A DNA stretch of 45,000 bases, from contig CM069767.1 in the NCBI GenBank assembly GCA_036169595.1, forward strand, positions 1,150,001-1,195,000. The letters are read 5' to 3'. The stretch's first letter is position 1; each line of letters starts with the position of its first letter. The position numbers were made by a program, and so were the translations under genes. This document shows, one piece after another, positions 22,670 to 40,039 of the stretch. Origin of the DNA: Dictyostelium firmibasis (Eukaryota; Evosea; Eumycetozoa; Dictyosteliales; Dictyosteliaceae). The notes under the pieces were generated by a model that saw nothing but the letters and a program-made list of their open reading frames with translations, made no database searches and was not told the origin of the DNA.

Positions 22670-23304
22670 TTATTCTTGTGATTCAGAGTCACCAATGTTG
22701 AAGTATCTGAGTTCGTAGGTGTTTTTGGTGGTGGCAACAACACGTAAGAAATCTCTGATTTGTTTGAATTTTAAGAATTTCTTGGTTAAGTATTTGAGGT
22801 ATCTCTTTGAGAATGGGACGGTGGTGTTGATGATGATCTTTGATTTATCTTTTGAGATAACAACATTTGAACCGAGGTTATTAACTTTGTTGTCAACTTT
22901 GATTCTATCGTGTAAGTACTTTTCGAAAGCAGAAACATCGACGATTTTACCGGCTGGGGCGGTACAATCGATGACGAATTTATGGCTTTTCTTGACGACG
23001 GTTTTCTGTTTTAATAAAAAAATGATACTCATAATTAATATTTTATTCAAAAAAAAAAAAAGTCTCACTGAAATAAGAAAGGATTCATGAAGGGATTCAA
23101 TTATGTTTTTTAAAAAAAATAAAGTAAAAATGACATTATCATTCGTAGTAACTTTTCAAAGTTAAACTATTTTTTTTTTCTCTCTCTTTTGTTTTTCAAA
23201 TAATGCATTTTTTTTTTTTTTTTTTTCAAAACACAACATAACCCCTATCATTGATCCCTTCAAATACAGTGTTTATTGAATACACATACTTGTACTGAAG
23301 GCAT
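22670..23304 (-). CDS. rpl22: 60S ribosomal protein L22 (eL22)
   Basis: Two exons on the minus strand: 23290-23304 (only MPSVQ) and 22670-23005. Together they give 116 residues, normal for eL22. The 284-bp intron is GTATGT...AACAG, phase 0. KKSHKFVIDCTAPAGKIVD, FEKYLHDRIKVDNKVNNLG and the segment PFSKRYLKYLTKKFLK are the conserved RNA-binding core of eL22. LRDFLRVVATTKNTYELRY-type sequence (here IRDFLRVV then YELRYFNI) forms the C-terminal part, followed by an acidic tail. Without splicing the frame would start at an unrelated Met in intron sequence, so the five-codon first exon is the better model. It is a structural component of the large ribosomal subunit. Highly expressed, as the codon use suggests. 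Confidence 0.93.
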
Positions 23305-23908
23305 TTTATAGTTACGCGCTGTTGGTTTGATCTAGACACACTGACAAAAAAATAAAATTTTTTTTTTTTTTATGAATATCCAATTTCGGTTTTTGAAAAA
23401 ATAAAAAAAAACTGTAAATTTATAAATTATAATTTTTTTTTTTTACATAATATTTACATTGATAATGTAAAAAAAAAAAAAAAAAAAAAATGTTGTCCAA
23501 AAACTTTGAAAAAAATAAAAACATATATTTATTAGAATTTACTTATTATTTATTTATTTTTTTATCTTTTTCTTTAAAAAAAAAAAAAACAAATAAATAA
23601 AAATTTTAATTTTAAAATTTTTTTTTTTTTTTTATTTTATTTTATTTTATTTTATTTTATTTTATTTTATTTTATTTTATTTTATTTTTTTTATTTTTAA
23701 ATTTAAAAAAGAAGATTAAATAATTAATTTTGAGAAATTTTCTTTGTTTATCGTGTGCATTAAAATAAATATATATATATTTTTTTTTTTTTAAATTTTT
23801 TATTTGTTGAAAAAGTTTTTATATTCGATTATAAACCAATACATTTCATATTAATTATTGTATGGAAAGTTAATATATATATTATTTTTTACCACTCCCT
23901 TTTTTTTC

Positions 23909-23940
<32 letters not shown>

Positions 23941-24027
23941 GAAATCATTAAAAAAATTAGTTTTTTTTTTTCTTTTTTTTTTTATTTTTTTTTTTTTTGA
24001 AATCAATGATTTAAATAAGAATTGAAT
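23305..24027. promoter_or_regulatory. Divergent promoter region, rpl22 / GCNA
   Basis: The 723-bp spacer is dominated by A and T tracts. It holds a TTTTA pentamer array (23629-23687) and a T-ACAT / ATGT-A hairpin near 23440-23490. A short less AT-rich stretch at 23305-23345 (GCGCTGTTGGTTTGATCTAG) lies right before the rpl22 ATG and may contain its core promoter. No coding frame. Confidence 0.5.
23629..23687. repeat. TTTTA pentanucleotide array
   Basis: About eleven tandem TTTTA units without interruption, in a divergent intergenic region. Likely a replication-slippage microsatellite. Confidence 0.9.
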
Positions 24028-26805
<2,778 letters not shown>

Positions 26806-27476
26806 ACTTTATTTAAATTAAAAAATTTATTAGATAAAAAAAAATTTAAGCCAAACTTTAAAGAAATCGATTTTCTCAGCCGATGGGAGAAAAACAAGTT
26901 TTGTGAACCAATATTTTTTTTTTTTTTTCTGTATATAAAAAAATTTAAAGGAAAATTTTGAGAGTTTTTGATAATGTATTTTAGGGTTTGAAAAAAAGAA
27001 AAGTGATTTTTAATGTGGAAAGTTTAAAAAATGGGTTTTTATTAATTTTTTTTTTTTTTTAAAAAAAAATCAGAAAACCTCTTTCGTCCAACCAAATTTT
27101 ATTTTTTTTTAAAAATTTGAAATCGAATTTTTCAAATCAACCATCTATTTTTTTTTATCCAATGGGAATTAAGCTTATAAAAATGGCCTTTAAATTAAAC
27201 AAAGGAGTTTAAATATATAAATTGTTAAATATTTTAAAAAAAAAAAAAAAAAATTGTTTTAAAAAGAAATCAAAAACCAAAAAAAAAAAAAAAAAAAAAT
27301 TTATTTTACAATTTTATAGTTTTATATACCTTCATTTCATTAAATTTTATAACCTTTTATATAAATTCATTTCATTAAATTTTTTATTTATTTAACCAAT
27401 TTTATTATTTTTTTTAAAAAAAAAAAGAAAAAAAAAAAAAAAAAAAAAAAAGAGATAGGATAATACAATTATATAA
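26806..27476. promoter_or_regulatory. Intergenic region, GCNA / Sib
   Basis: The 671-bp spacer joins the 3' flank of the protease gene to the Sib promoter. A small stem TTTTCTC...GAGAAAA (about 26871-26892) with a GC-rich loop lies 70 bp after the stop and may be in the 3' UTR. The stretch 27080-27210 is moderately complex. T and A tracts precede the Sib ATG. No coding frame is supported. Confidence 0.5.
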
Positions 27477-30400
27477 ATGAAAAATCTAATAAAATTTTTA
27501 TTAGTTTTTCTTTCTTTTCTCTATATTACAGAGGGTAAATAAAATTTTTATATAATTTTTTTTTTTTATTTTATTTTATTTTAATTCCGTTTATTAAATT
27601 TTTTATTTTTAATTAAGCATCACATTTCCGTTTTGGCTCAATTTCATGGATTCCGGTACCAAATTATAAAACCATTAAATTTACTGCAAATTTGGCATTC
27701 AGAACCACCTTTTTTAGGTCAAGTGTTTCAATAGGTGATAAAATAAATGTTGGTTCTATATCATTTGGTGATGGTACATCAGATACTGTTACTCTTAGTG
27801 TGACAAGTTTTGATACTACAAACGATTGGTTTACAGGTTCATGGGTATCGACACATGAATATCCTGGCCAAATAAATGCAGAGGTTAGAAATTATGTTGC
27901 CACTTACACTTCTTGTTGTAGAATAAGTTCTCTTCTTAATAATGCCGATGATTCATGGTATATTGCCACTAATGTTCAAATAGATAGTTCAAACTCATAT
28001 GCTGATGTAAATTGGTCACCGGTAACCAATATGATGCCAATCGTTAGAGTTGCTGTTAATAAGAATAACAATTTCCGTATTCTTGCAAATGATCAAAACA
28101 AAGCAACTGCTCTCACATACAAGTTTACTGATACCTATACAATGTCACAACCACCCGGTATGACGGTTAACCCATCAAATGGTGAATGTTATTTCATGCC
28201 AACAACACTTGGTCTCTATTCTACTCAAGTTAAAATTACTGATGCAAAAGGGGCTTGGATTGTAGTTGATTTCCTTCTCGAGGCATACACAGAAACAGGT
28301 AAGTGCGAAGCATACTGTTCAAATCCTGAAGCTTCATGTACATCAAATTCCCAATGTATTAAATGTGCAAATGCTGGTTCTACGGTTATCAATACTTGTT
28401 CAAATATAGATACACCACCAATTTTCATTGCACCAACACCAAATAATGGTGAAGTTAGAACATTCCCAATCGATGTCTCATCTAGTTTCTCCCTTTCATG
28501 TAAAACTCAATATACAAGTAGAACTGTCTCCATTTTAACACCAAACTTCCCATTGGAAATTTCCAAAGGAGCCATGACCACTGGCCAAACCAATACTATC
28601 CCTTACTCTTGGGCACCAAAAACTTCTTCAATAGGTTCATATGTAATTTCAGCTCAATGTGTAGATTCAAAAGGTGTAGTTTCACAGGTTCTTTCTTTTA
28701 CAATTCGTATTGGTAAGTTGGTAATTTTGACATGAGAAAAAAAAATTTCCATTTGTTATTATTTTAATTTATAATTCTAATTCTTTTTATTTATTTTTAA
28801 ATTTACAGAAAAACCTGAATGTGGCAACGGAGGTACAAAACAAGGTAGTGTGTGTTCTTGTGTAGGAAATTGGGATCCATCATCTCAATGTTTCGATTGT
28901 AAAAAAGGATACTATGGAGATAAATGTACAATCTTACCACCATGTAAGAATGGTGTCCCAAATCAAGGTGTCAATGGGGATGGTAAATGCTTATGTAACA
29001 ATGGTTGGATCGGAGCTGACTGTAGTATCTCAAACTCTCAAAGCTGTGGTTCAATGGCAAGTACTAATCTTTCGTCAACATTTTCAGTTTCATCATATAT
29101 AAATCCAACTAAAGTTCAAGTTTATCTTGCTAACAATCAAGCATATCAAGTACCAATCATGGTCAGTATTCCAAGCCCACTTTCAAAACTTGACGTCTAC
29201 TTTTTGGTTGATACAAATATGGCCACCACAGATACATTTGGTTACATTAGAGGTGGTATGTCTACTTTTGTCACTATTGTTAAAAAACTTAGTGAAAATA
29301 CTCAATTTGGTTTGGGTATTTTCAGTGATTATCCTTCTAGTCCAATCTCATTTCAACAATCTTCAATCATTGGCACTGATATAGTATCTGGTATTACCGA
29401 TTTGAAAACCTCATCAAATGTTGCATCCTCTTGTGGAAATTCGCTTTTGGCAGCAACCCTTGCATCATCTGCAACCGTTGGTTGGAATAGTGGCTCATTT
29501 AAAGTTATTGTTATTATAACCGATTCTGATTACACAGCAAATTCAATTAATGATTTTAAGAATTCATTCACCGATAGATCAATAGCTCCTGTTGTTATTG
29601 GTTTTGGTACTGCAACACCAAATTGGGCAAGTTTAGTTTCATCCTTAGGATTTGGTTATAATGCCCAATCAGCCTTAAATGCTGGTGATTGGCCAACAAA
29701 AGCTGTTGCTGGTATTAAAGCTGTTACAAGTAAACTTGTTTACAGATCAAGTCAAATTGCCAATGGCGCATCCTTTGTTAGTGGACTACCAACTGATGAA
29801 GCTATTGCAGCATCAACCCAAAAAACAGTGAATGGTATTACTCTTATAAAATCAGCCAACACAAATATTGATTCTCCAATTGCATCAATTTCAGTAATGG
29901 GTTTTGGAAAAACTGAAATCTCTATTAATTACAATCGTCCACCAGTTGCAACATCAATTGGTATCTCTGTAGATCAAAATTCATTTACAACATTTAAATT
30001 AGTTGGTACTGATCCAGATTCAAACATTTTGACATTCAAATTCACATCGAATATAATTAGTAGCGCTGGTATTATAACCACAAGTGCAGGCGTTGATGTT
30101 TCAACTCAACCAAATGTATACTATTCATCAAGCGAAGTTTTCAAATACACACCAAAAACAAACTTCATCACTGCTTCTTTGATTACTTTCATTGCAAATG
30201 ATGGTTGTGTCGATAGTGCCTCAAGCGGAACAATCTCTATCACAATCAATAAAGTTAATCAAGCACCAGATTGTCAATCAACACAAATTTCAGCCCAATT
30301 GAATAGAGTCATTGAATTTTCATTAAATGCTACTGATTTCGAAGATATACAATCAAAAATTGCTATATTCATTACCAACCCATCAACATTAACTTCATAT

Positions 30401-33400
30401 GGTAGTTTGACCTACAAAGGTGTACCAGTTACAACAACAACTAAAATTGTAAATTTAGATTATTTGGCTTTTATACAAACTGTTAACCCACCAACTGCAA
30501 TCTCTGTTACAACTCCATTCCAAGCAATGGATACTTCATCTGTTTATTCAAAGACATGTTTCATAACTGTTAATTATGTGCACACCAATGAGGCTCCAGT
30601 ATCTTCATCTTTATCACCTATTTCAGTTGCTCCAAGAAATTATACTGCAGTTACATTAACATCGACAGATTATGACTCTACCAAAGCTACATTTAAGGTT
30701 ACATCATACACAACGGGTACTGATGGTAAGGGTACCTTTTTTACCTGTCCAATTGGTGGTGATTGTTCTTGCACTTCTATCAATTATTATGTGATACCAT
30801 TAAATTATCAATCTGCTCCAGTTTCCTATTCAACATCAGATAATAAGGCTAATTTCGATATTTGCTTCGCCAATGATCAATCAAGTCAAATCAATAGCTA
30901 TGCCTCTGTTACCTTTACTTCAATAGATAATCAAGGTCTAGAATCATTACCAGTAACTGTTAAGATTAATGTTGTAGGTACACGTGTAAATGATCCTCCT
31001 GTTGTAATTCAAATCGCTGATTATAGTGTTTTCCAAGATTATAAAGATTATAATACAATTAGTAAAATAGTTGATGGTACTGATAAAAACCCAGATGATT
31101 ACGATAAAGATAAGGGTATAAACAATTTAATTGCTGTTATTGTAAAACAACCAAAATCAGGTACATTATATTTGAAAAAGGATGATACAATTGTTTCAAA
31201 CTCTCCTGCTCCAATGGAAATATATTATGTACCATCGACAGGTTTCGCTGGTACTGATAGCTTTTCTTACAAAGTATCTGACACCCTTCAAGTTGATTCA
31301 ACCATTGCCACCACAACCATAACAGTCATCCCAATTAATCATAAACCAACTGTTTCTGTTACCTCCTATTCATTCACATCTCAAGATGTCAATAATATTA
31401 ATCAATCATTGGTAACTTATGATTTCGATGGTGATAAAGTAAATTGTCAAGTTGTTGCAATTCCAAACCAAATTAGTATGTATGACTCTGAAGGTAAATT
31501 AATCTCCCAAGTTCCAACCAAACTTTCAAGTAACTCCTATAGTTTTAAACTTGAAGATCCATCAAAAATCACCCCAAAACCATTTTCGATTATTGCTTCC
31601 CAATTCACCATTAATTGTGTCGATGTTACAACAAAAACCAATCCATATGGTTCATTACAAAGTGATGATGTAATTGCAAACGTTCAATATACCTATATTA
31701 ATACTGCCCCAACTGCCCATAATCTTATAGTTCAACTTGATCAAGATTCAAGCAAACCATTTACATTCATTGGTAATGATATTGAAACTGATCCATCTGG
31801 TCTTAAAGTAAAAGTTTTCTCACTACCGATTAATGGTAAACTTTCAACCCAAGGTGGTTCAACCATTACTAGTGAATCACTTACACAAATCTACAAACTC
31901 GATGAACTAATCTACACTCCAAACAGTGGTCTTTCAAATTGGAATACTGCTGATAATTCAAGTCCACTAGATACAATTTCATTTGCTATTGTTGATCCAC
32001 AAGGTCTTGTATCAGACTCAGACTTTGTCTACTTTAATGTTAGACCAAGAAATCCACCAATTTACACTGGTGATGATGAAATCGATGTGTTACAAAATAC
32101 TCGTTATCCATTGACAATCGTTGGTAAAATTGGTAATGGTGGTTCATCAGTTTCAATTAGTGTAGTTAGTTTCACTGGTAATGGTTCATTATATGAATCT
32201 TTCAATATGGGTGCAGAAGGTACAATGGATAAGCAGATCACTTCATATCCAGTTGGTCAACCATACTCTGGATCAAACGGTGGTCCAGCATCATACTATT
32301 ATGCATATAAACCACCACATAATAAATATGGCCCTAAATTTGATGTAATTTCATTTAAACTTATAGATGGCGATCTCGAATCAATGATCTACAATGTTAC
32401 TGTTAATGTTATTCATGTAAATCAACCACCAACAATCTCATTGATAAGCTATAGATCATTGGAAGGCTCTACCGGTGAAATTATGTTTAATTTATCCTCT
32501 ACAGTTGAAATGAATGTAAATACCTCTGTACTCATCAAATATATTGGTGAAGATATTGATGTCGATCAAATTACTCCATTAATTTCAAATGTGACAACTC
32601 TACCATTAAAAGGTGTTATCTATCAATACGATCACAAAAATAAAGCAAGTCCAATAGGAAATGTGGTTGATCGTAATCATTCAAACATTCCTATCGATGA
32701 TGATGGTTTCTATTACTTTATATTTGTTCCTAATAAAGGTAATATCGCTCTAAGTTATGCACGTATTCCACTTTCTGTTATCGATAACGGTGGTCTTACC
32801 TCTTCGTCAGTCATTGTAACAATCAATGTAAACAGTGTTAATATTCCACCAAACATTACTATTCCAGACATTTACAGACATTATTCTGGTCAATTAAATC
32901 TTACAGTAACTGCAACCAATATCACTTTCGATGATCCAGATTCAAAAACTAACGACGTATTAGTTACTCTTTCGATTGTGGGTGAAAAAGATGAAATTGT
33001 TCAATCTGTTTCAAATGTTAAGTTGAATATTACCGGTGTTAAACCAAAAGTTTGTCAATTTGATCGAAATTTGGCAACTGTAACTTGTATTGGTTCGAAA
33101 AAAGATTTAAATGATATAATCTCTAAAGTCAATATTATTGGGCAATTGGCTGGTAAATATCGCTTAAAAGTATTTGTCGATGATTTAGGTTTCAATGCTC
33201 CTTTCTCAAAGAGAATCTCATCACATTTGAATGCCACCGACTATGTAACATTGGATATTGTTGAACCAGATGTAACAACTCAAACTACAAGTAATAAAAC
33301 CGTTTTATCAGGTGCTATTGCTGGTGCCGGCGCTGCAGCTGCAATTATCGCCGCTGGTATGTGGAAATTATTAAGAAAAGCTGCTCCTCCAACTGATACT

Positions 33401-33514
33401 TTCTTTGATGAAGGTGCTTTTATGGGTGATGGTATCAATTCCAATCCAATGTATCAAGAATCTAAAAATGGTGGTGAAAATCCATTATACACCTCTTCAA
33501 ACGAACCCCTATAA
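27477..33514 (+). CDS. Sib (similar to integrin beta) adhesion receptor
   Basis: Three exons, 27477-27534, 27618-28712 and 28809-33514, encode about 1952 residues, the size of the Sib proteins. Splicing gives a signal peptide (MKNLIKFLLVFLSFLYITEA) followed by SHFRFGSISW, the typical Sib start. EGF-like cysteine modules lie at about 388-450 (CSCVGNW, CLCNNGWIGADC), and a von Willebrand A domain at about 512-690. A long array of cadherin-like beta-sandwich repeats follows, marked by recurrent NxxPP and DPDS motifs. The membrane helix near 1883-1905 contains GAIAG (GxxxG). The cytosolic tail has NPMY (1930-1933) and NPLY (1942-1945), the type of motif that binds talin. Sib proteins mediate substrate adhesion and phagocytosis in Dictyostelium. 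Five paralogues (SibA-E) are known and I cannot say which this is. The VWA metal site is altered (see findings). Confidence 0.93.
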
Positions 33515-33853
33515 AACTTTTTAATACCTTATTTCTCTTCATTTTATGTAATTTATAAAAAAAAAAAAATAATAATTATAATAAACCAACACACTAAATA
33601 AAGTGTAGTTCACAATAAATTAAAAAATTTATAAATTAAGTTTAATTTTTATTTCAGTTTCTATTCATAATGATAGTGTTGTGGTGTTTGGAATAAAAAT
33701 ATAAAAAAAAAATAAAAAAAAAAAAAGGAAAAAAAAAATGAAAATTTATAGTAGTGGTTTTTTACAATTTTTCAAAAAAAAATATTTGAATGCCACATGA
33801 GAGAAGATAAAATTTGTAGTTTGAGAAAAAAAAAAAAAAAAGTTTAAATATAT

Positions 33854-33901
33854 AACTAAAAATAGCAATAAAATGTACATTTTTTATTGCTATTTTTAGT
33901 T
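33854..33901. repeat. Perfect 20-bp inverted repeat
   Basis: AACTAAAAATAGCAATAAAA (33854-33873) pairs with its exact complement at 33882-33901; the loop is 8 nt (TGTACATT). It starts about 340 bp after the Sib stop codon. As RNA it would form a tight hairpin of the size of a short microRNA precursor or a 3'-end structure. Confidence 0.9.
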
Positions 33902-34530
33902 TCATAAAATCTAACCAAAAAGTTAATGAATGTTAATATACCTGCTTATTTTTTTTTTTTTTATAAATAAAATAAAAGAATTTAAATAAAGAATAAATAA
34001 AAAGTAAATGATGTATGAGTCAATCAAATAAAAAAAAAAAAAAAATAATAAACTTAAGAAGACAATTTTTTTTTTTTTTTTTTTTTTGATTAATTAGCAA
34101 ACAAGCAATTAATAAACAGTCAATGTGGGATATAAAGTTTAGTTGCCAACTACAAAAATGCAAACAAAAAAAAAATGAACTGGAAAAAAACTTGAAAAAA
34201 AAAAAAATTATGAGTCACAAAGAATTCCCATCTTTTTCAAACAATTATTTTCAACAAAAATATTTAGAAATTAGCTGTAAATTTAGAATCTCTTTTTTTT
34301 ATTTTTTTATTTTTTTTTATTTTTTTTCTTATTTAATTAATTTTTCAAAATTTTTTTTTTTTTTTTTTTTTTTATTGATATCAAAATATAAAGCGCTTTA
34401 TACATATATACTAAATTATTTTTTTTTTAATTTTTTTTTTTTTTTTTTTTTTTAACCACACATCTCTTTTTTAATTTTTTTTATTTTCTATTTATTTTTT
34501 TTATTTTTTCACAAAACAGCCACACAAAGC

Positions 34531-34558
34531 TAAATAATAATCAAACTATTATTATTTA
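34531..34558. repeat. 11-bp inverted repeat upstream of cdcD
   Basis: TAAATAATAAT and ATTATTATTTA are exact complements around a 6-nt loop (CAAACT). It lies next to a CA-rich stretch about 455 bp before the cdcD start codon. Chance is possible given the base composition. Confidence 0.6.
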
Positions 34559-34769
34559 AACATCCTGTATTATTATTAAATATAAAGTATTTACGATTTT
34601 TTTTAGATCTAAGTGTAAGTGTGATTTATAAAAAAAAACAATAATAAAAATAATAATAAAAAAAATAAAAATAATAATAATAAAATAAAAAAAAAGAAAA
34701 AGGGTATAAACAGTAAACTGTAAACTGGTTTTTTTTTTTTTTCATAATTATCAATAAAGGTCACCAAGC

Positions 34770-34800
<31 letters not shown>

Positions 34801-35012
34801 TGAAGTTCTTTGTTTTTAATTTATAAAAAAAAAAAAAATTAAAAAAAAATTAAATTTAATTTTTTTTTATAAAAATTATTTTCTTTTTTTTTTATAAAAA
34901 TTCTCAATTATATTAATTTTTTTTTTTTTTTCAGCATTTATTTTTTTTTTTCATCAATATATATATATATTTTTTTTATTCATTTAATTTTTTTTTTTTT
35001 ATAAATTTTAAA

Positions 35013-37592
<2,580 letters not shown>

Positions 37593-38039
37593 AAAAAACT
37601 TTTTTAAAAAAAATATAACAGTAAATATAAAAAAAAAAAAAAAAATCAAAAAACCAAAAAAATAGAAAAATAAAATTTGCCACAAATACAAACATAAATT
37701 TTATTTTTTTTTTTTCTAAAAAAATGGTTTATTATGTTATAAATGAATTTTAGACTATTGGTGGATATCGGAAAATAAAAAAAAGAAAATAAAATTAAAA
37801 TTTTTACACACTATTTGTTTTGTTGGAATTTTTTTTTTTTTTTTTTGAAGAACAATGACGATATTTATTCATTATTTAATTAAAATTTCATTTTTTTTTT
37901 GAATTTTTGTTTTTTTAATTTATTTTTTTTTTATTTTTTTTATATAAATTTTTTTTAAAAATTTTTTTTTTTCAATTTGAAAAAGATTTTTTTTCAATCA
38001 TTGGTTGTAAACTCACTTTTTTAATACAAATTTTAAAAG
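37593..38039. promoter_or_regulatory. Intergenic region, cdcD / SCOT
   Basis: The 447-bp spacer has A/T tracts and AATAAA-like signals on the cdcD side. A short complex stretch at 37735-37775 (TAGACTATTGGTGGATATCGG) is the only departure. T-rich sequence precedes the SCOT ATG. Nothing coding is seen. Confidence 0.5.
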
Positions 38040-39751
38040 ATGTTATCCAGAAATCTTAAAACTTTAGTTGTAAGTTTTTATTACAATTATAATAGACACA
38101 AATTAATTATAATATTATCTTGTTGGAATTTTAAATCAAGCAATTCACACTTTTTTTAAAGAAAAAAAAATAAATTAAAAAAAATTTGAAATTTCAAATA
38201 TTTACACATAAAATTTTTTATTTATTTTTTCTTATTTAGAACAATAAAAATATTTTATATTTTACTACATCAACAAGTAAATCAAATAAAATTTATAAAA
38301 GTGCAAAGGAAGCAGTTGAAGATATTCCAAATGGATCTAAATTATTAGTTGGTGGATTTGGACTTTGTGGTATTCCAGAGAATTTAATATCAGCAGTACG
38401 TGATACTGGCGTAAAGGATTTAATAGTTGTTAGTAATAATGCAGGTGTTGATGATTTTGGATTAGGTATTTTATTAAAGAGTAAACAAATTAAAAGAATG
38501 ATTTCATCATATGTTGGTGAGAATGCAACATTCGAGAGTCAATATCTCAAAGGTGAGCTTGAAGTTGAATTAACACCTCAAGGTAATTTAGCAGAGAGAT
38601 TAAGAGCAGGTGGTGCAGGTATTCCAGCATTTTACACAAGTACTGGTGTTGGTACAGTATTGGTTGAGGAAGGTGGTTTCCCAATTAAATATGCAAACGA
38701 TGGTTCAGGTAAAGTTGAAATCAAGAGTGAACCACGTCCAACCAAAGTTTACAATGGTCGTAAATATTGTTTAGAAGATTCTATCACTGGTGATTACGCT
38801 TTGATTAAAGCATGGAAAGCAGATACCAGAGGTAATTTAGTCTTTAGAAATACCTCTCGTAATTTCAATCCACCAATGGCAACAGCCGCAAAAATTGCTA
38901 TCGCAGAGGTTGAAGAGATTGTCGAAGCTGGTGAAATTAAACCAGACGAAGTTCATTTACCAGGTATTTACATTCAACGTATTGTTAAAGGTCCATCATT
39001 TGAGAAACGTATTGAACGTTTAACCGTTCAACAAGAGAAAGATTCATCTAAAGATACAACCACCCCAGCCAAACCAAAGAATGAAGCAGCAATAAAAAGA
39101 GAACGTATCGTACGTCGTGCAGCTTTAGAGTTCCAAGATGGTATGTATTGTAATCTTGGTATTGGTATGCCAACATTAGCTAGTAATTTCATTCCAAAGG
39201 GTATTAGAATAGAATTACAATCAGAGAATGGTTTATTAGGTATGGGTCCATTCCCAAAGTTGGGTGAACATGATGCAGATTTAATCAATGCCGGTAAGGA
39301 AACTGTTACAACCATTCCAGGTTCTTCTATTTTCTCAAGTGCTGATTCATTCGCTATGATTCGTGGTGGTCATGTTGATTTAACAATTCTTGGTGGTATG
39401 CAAGTTAGCTCCAATGGTGATTTAGCCAATTGGGTCATTCCAGGCTCAATGGTTAAAGGTCCAGGTGGTGCTATGGATTTAACCTCTAGTGGTTCACGTG
39501 TGGTCGTTACAATGGAACATAACTCTAAAGATGGTAAACCAAAGATTTTAGAGAAATGTACTCTTCCACTCACTGGTAAATCTTGTGTAAATAGAATCAT
39601 CACTGAATTAGCTGTATTTGATGTGGTTAATGGTAAATTGGAATTAATTGAAATCGCTGATGGTCAAACTGTCGATGATATCAAATCTAAAACCGGTGCT
39701 CCATTCACTGTTTCAAAAAATTTAAAACCATTACAACAAGTTGATATTTAA
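38040..39751 (+). CDS. oxct1: Succinyl-CoA:3-ketoacid CoA transferase, mitochondrial
   Basis: Two exons, 38040-38069 and 38240-39751, give about 513 residues. The first exon, [10 protein letters not shown], starts a basic, acid-free mitochondrial presequence that runs to about residue 30. It moves CoA from succinyl-CoA to acetoacetate, the key step of ketone body use in the matrix. The alpha-like half has [11 protein letters not shown] and the segment [13 protein letters not shown]. The beta-like half has [15 protein letters not shown], then [12 protein letters not shown] with catalytic Glu339 in the ENGLLG (ExGxxG) motif. [14 protein letters not shown] and [17 protein letters not shown] follow, nearly identical to animal SCOT. 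The two halves are fused by a Ser/Thr/Lys linker (about 280-300) as in eukaryotic enzymes. The identity is secure; the symbol is the orthologue name. Confidence 0.95.
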
Positions 39752-39818
39752 ATAAAAATTGAAAAAAAAATAAGGACTTTAATTTAAACCAAATAATTTT
39801 CCCATTTTATTCATTATT

Positions 39819-39850
<32 letters not shown>

Positions 39851-39992
39851 GTTCAATTTAAAAAAAAAAAACCAATCTTTTCATTAGTTTTTTTTTTTTT
39901 TTTTTTCAAAAAAATTCTCCAAAGATAAGATTTATTATAAAATCATTTTACCAGCTATATTGCTTTTATATAATAGTTTTTTTCATATGTTT

Positions 39993-40033
<41 letters not shown>

Positions 40034-40039
40034 TTATAG

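Larger units (their letters stand above)
33515..35012. promoter_or_regulatory. Long intergenic region, Sib / cdcD
   Basis: At 1498 bp this is the longest gene-free stretch. It holds polyadenylation-like signals after 33514, a perfect hairpin at 33854-33901, a second hairpin at 34531-34558, and CA-rich sequence (CACAAAACAGCCACACAAAG) at 34510-34529. A TATATATATATA tract at 34960-34971 is followed by a T run just before the cdcD ATG, the usual Dictyostelium core promoter layout. A Phe-rich open frame at 34123-34455 is homopolymer-driven and not credible. Confidence 0.55.

Noticed and set aside
34123-34455. 110-residue Phe-rich open frame before cdcD
   Set aside because: Its second half is T homopolymer and the first half has no recognisable domain or splice partner.
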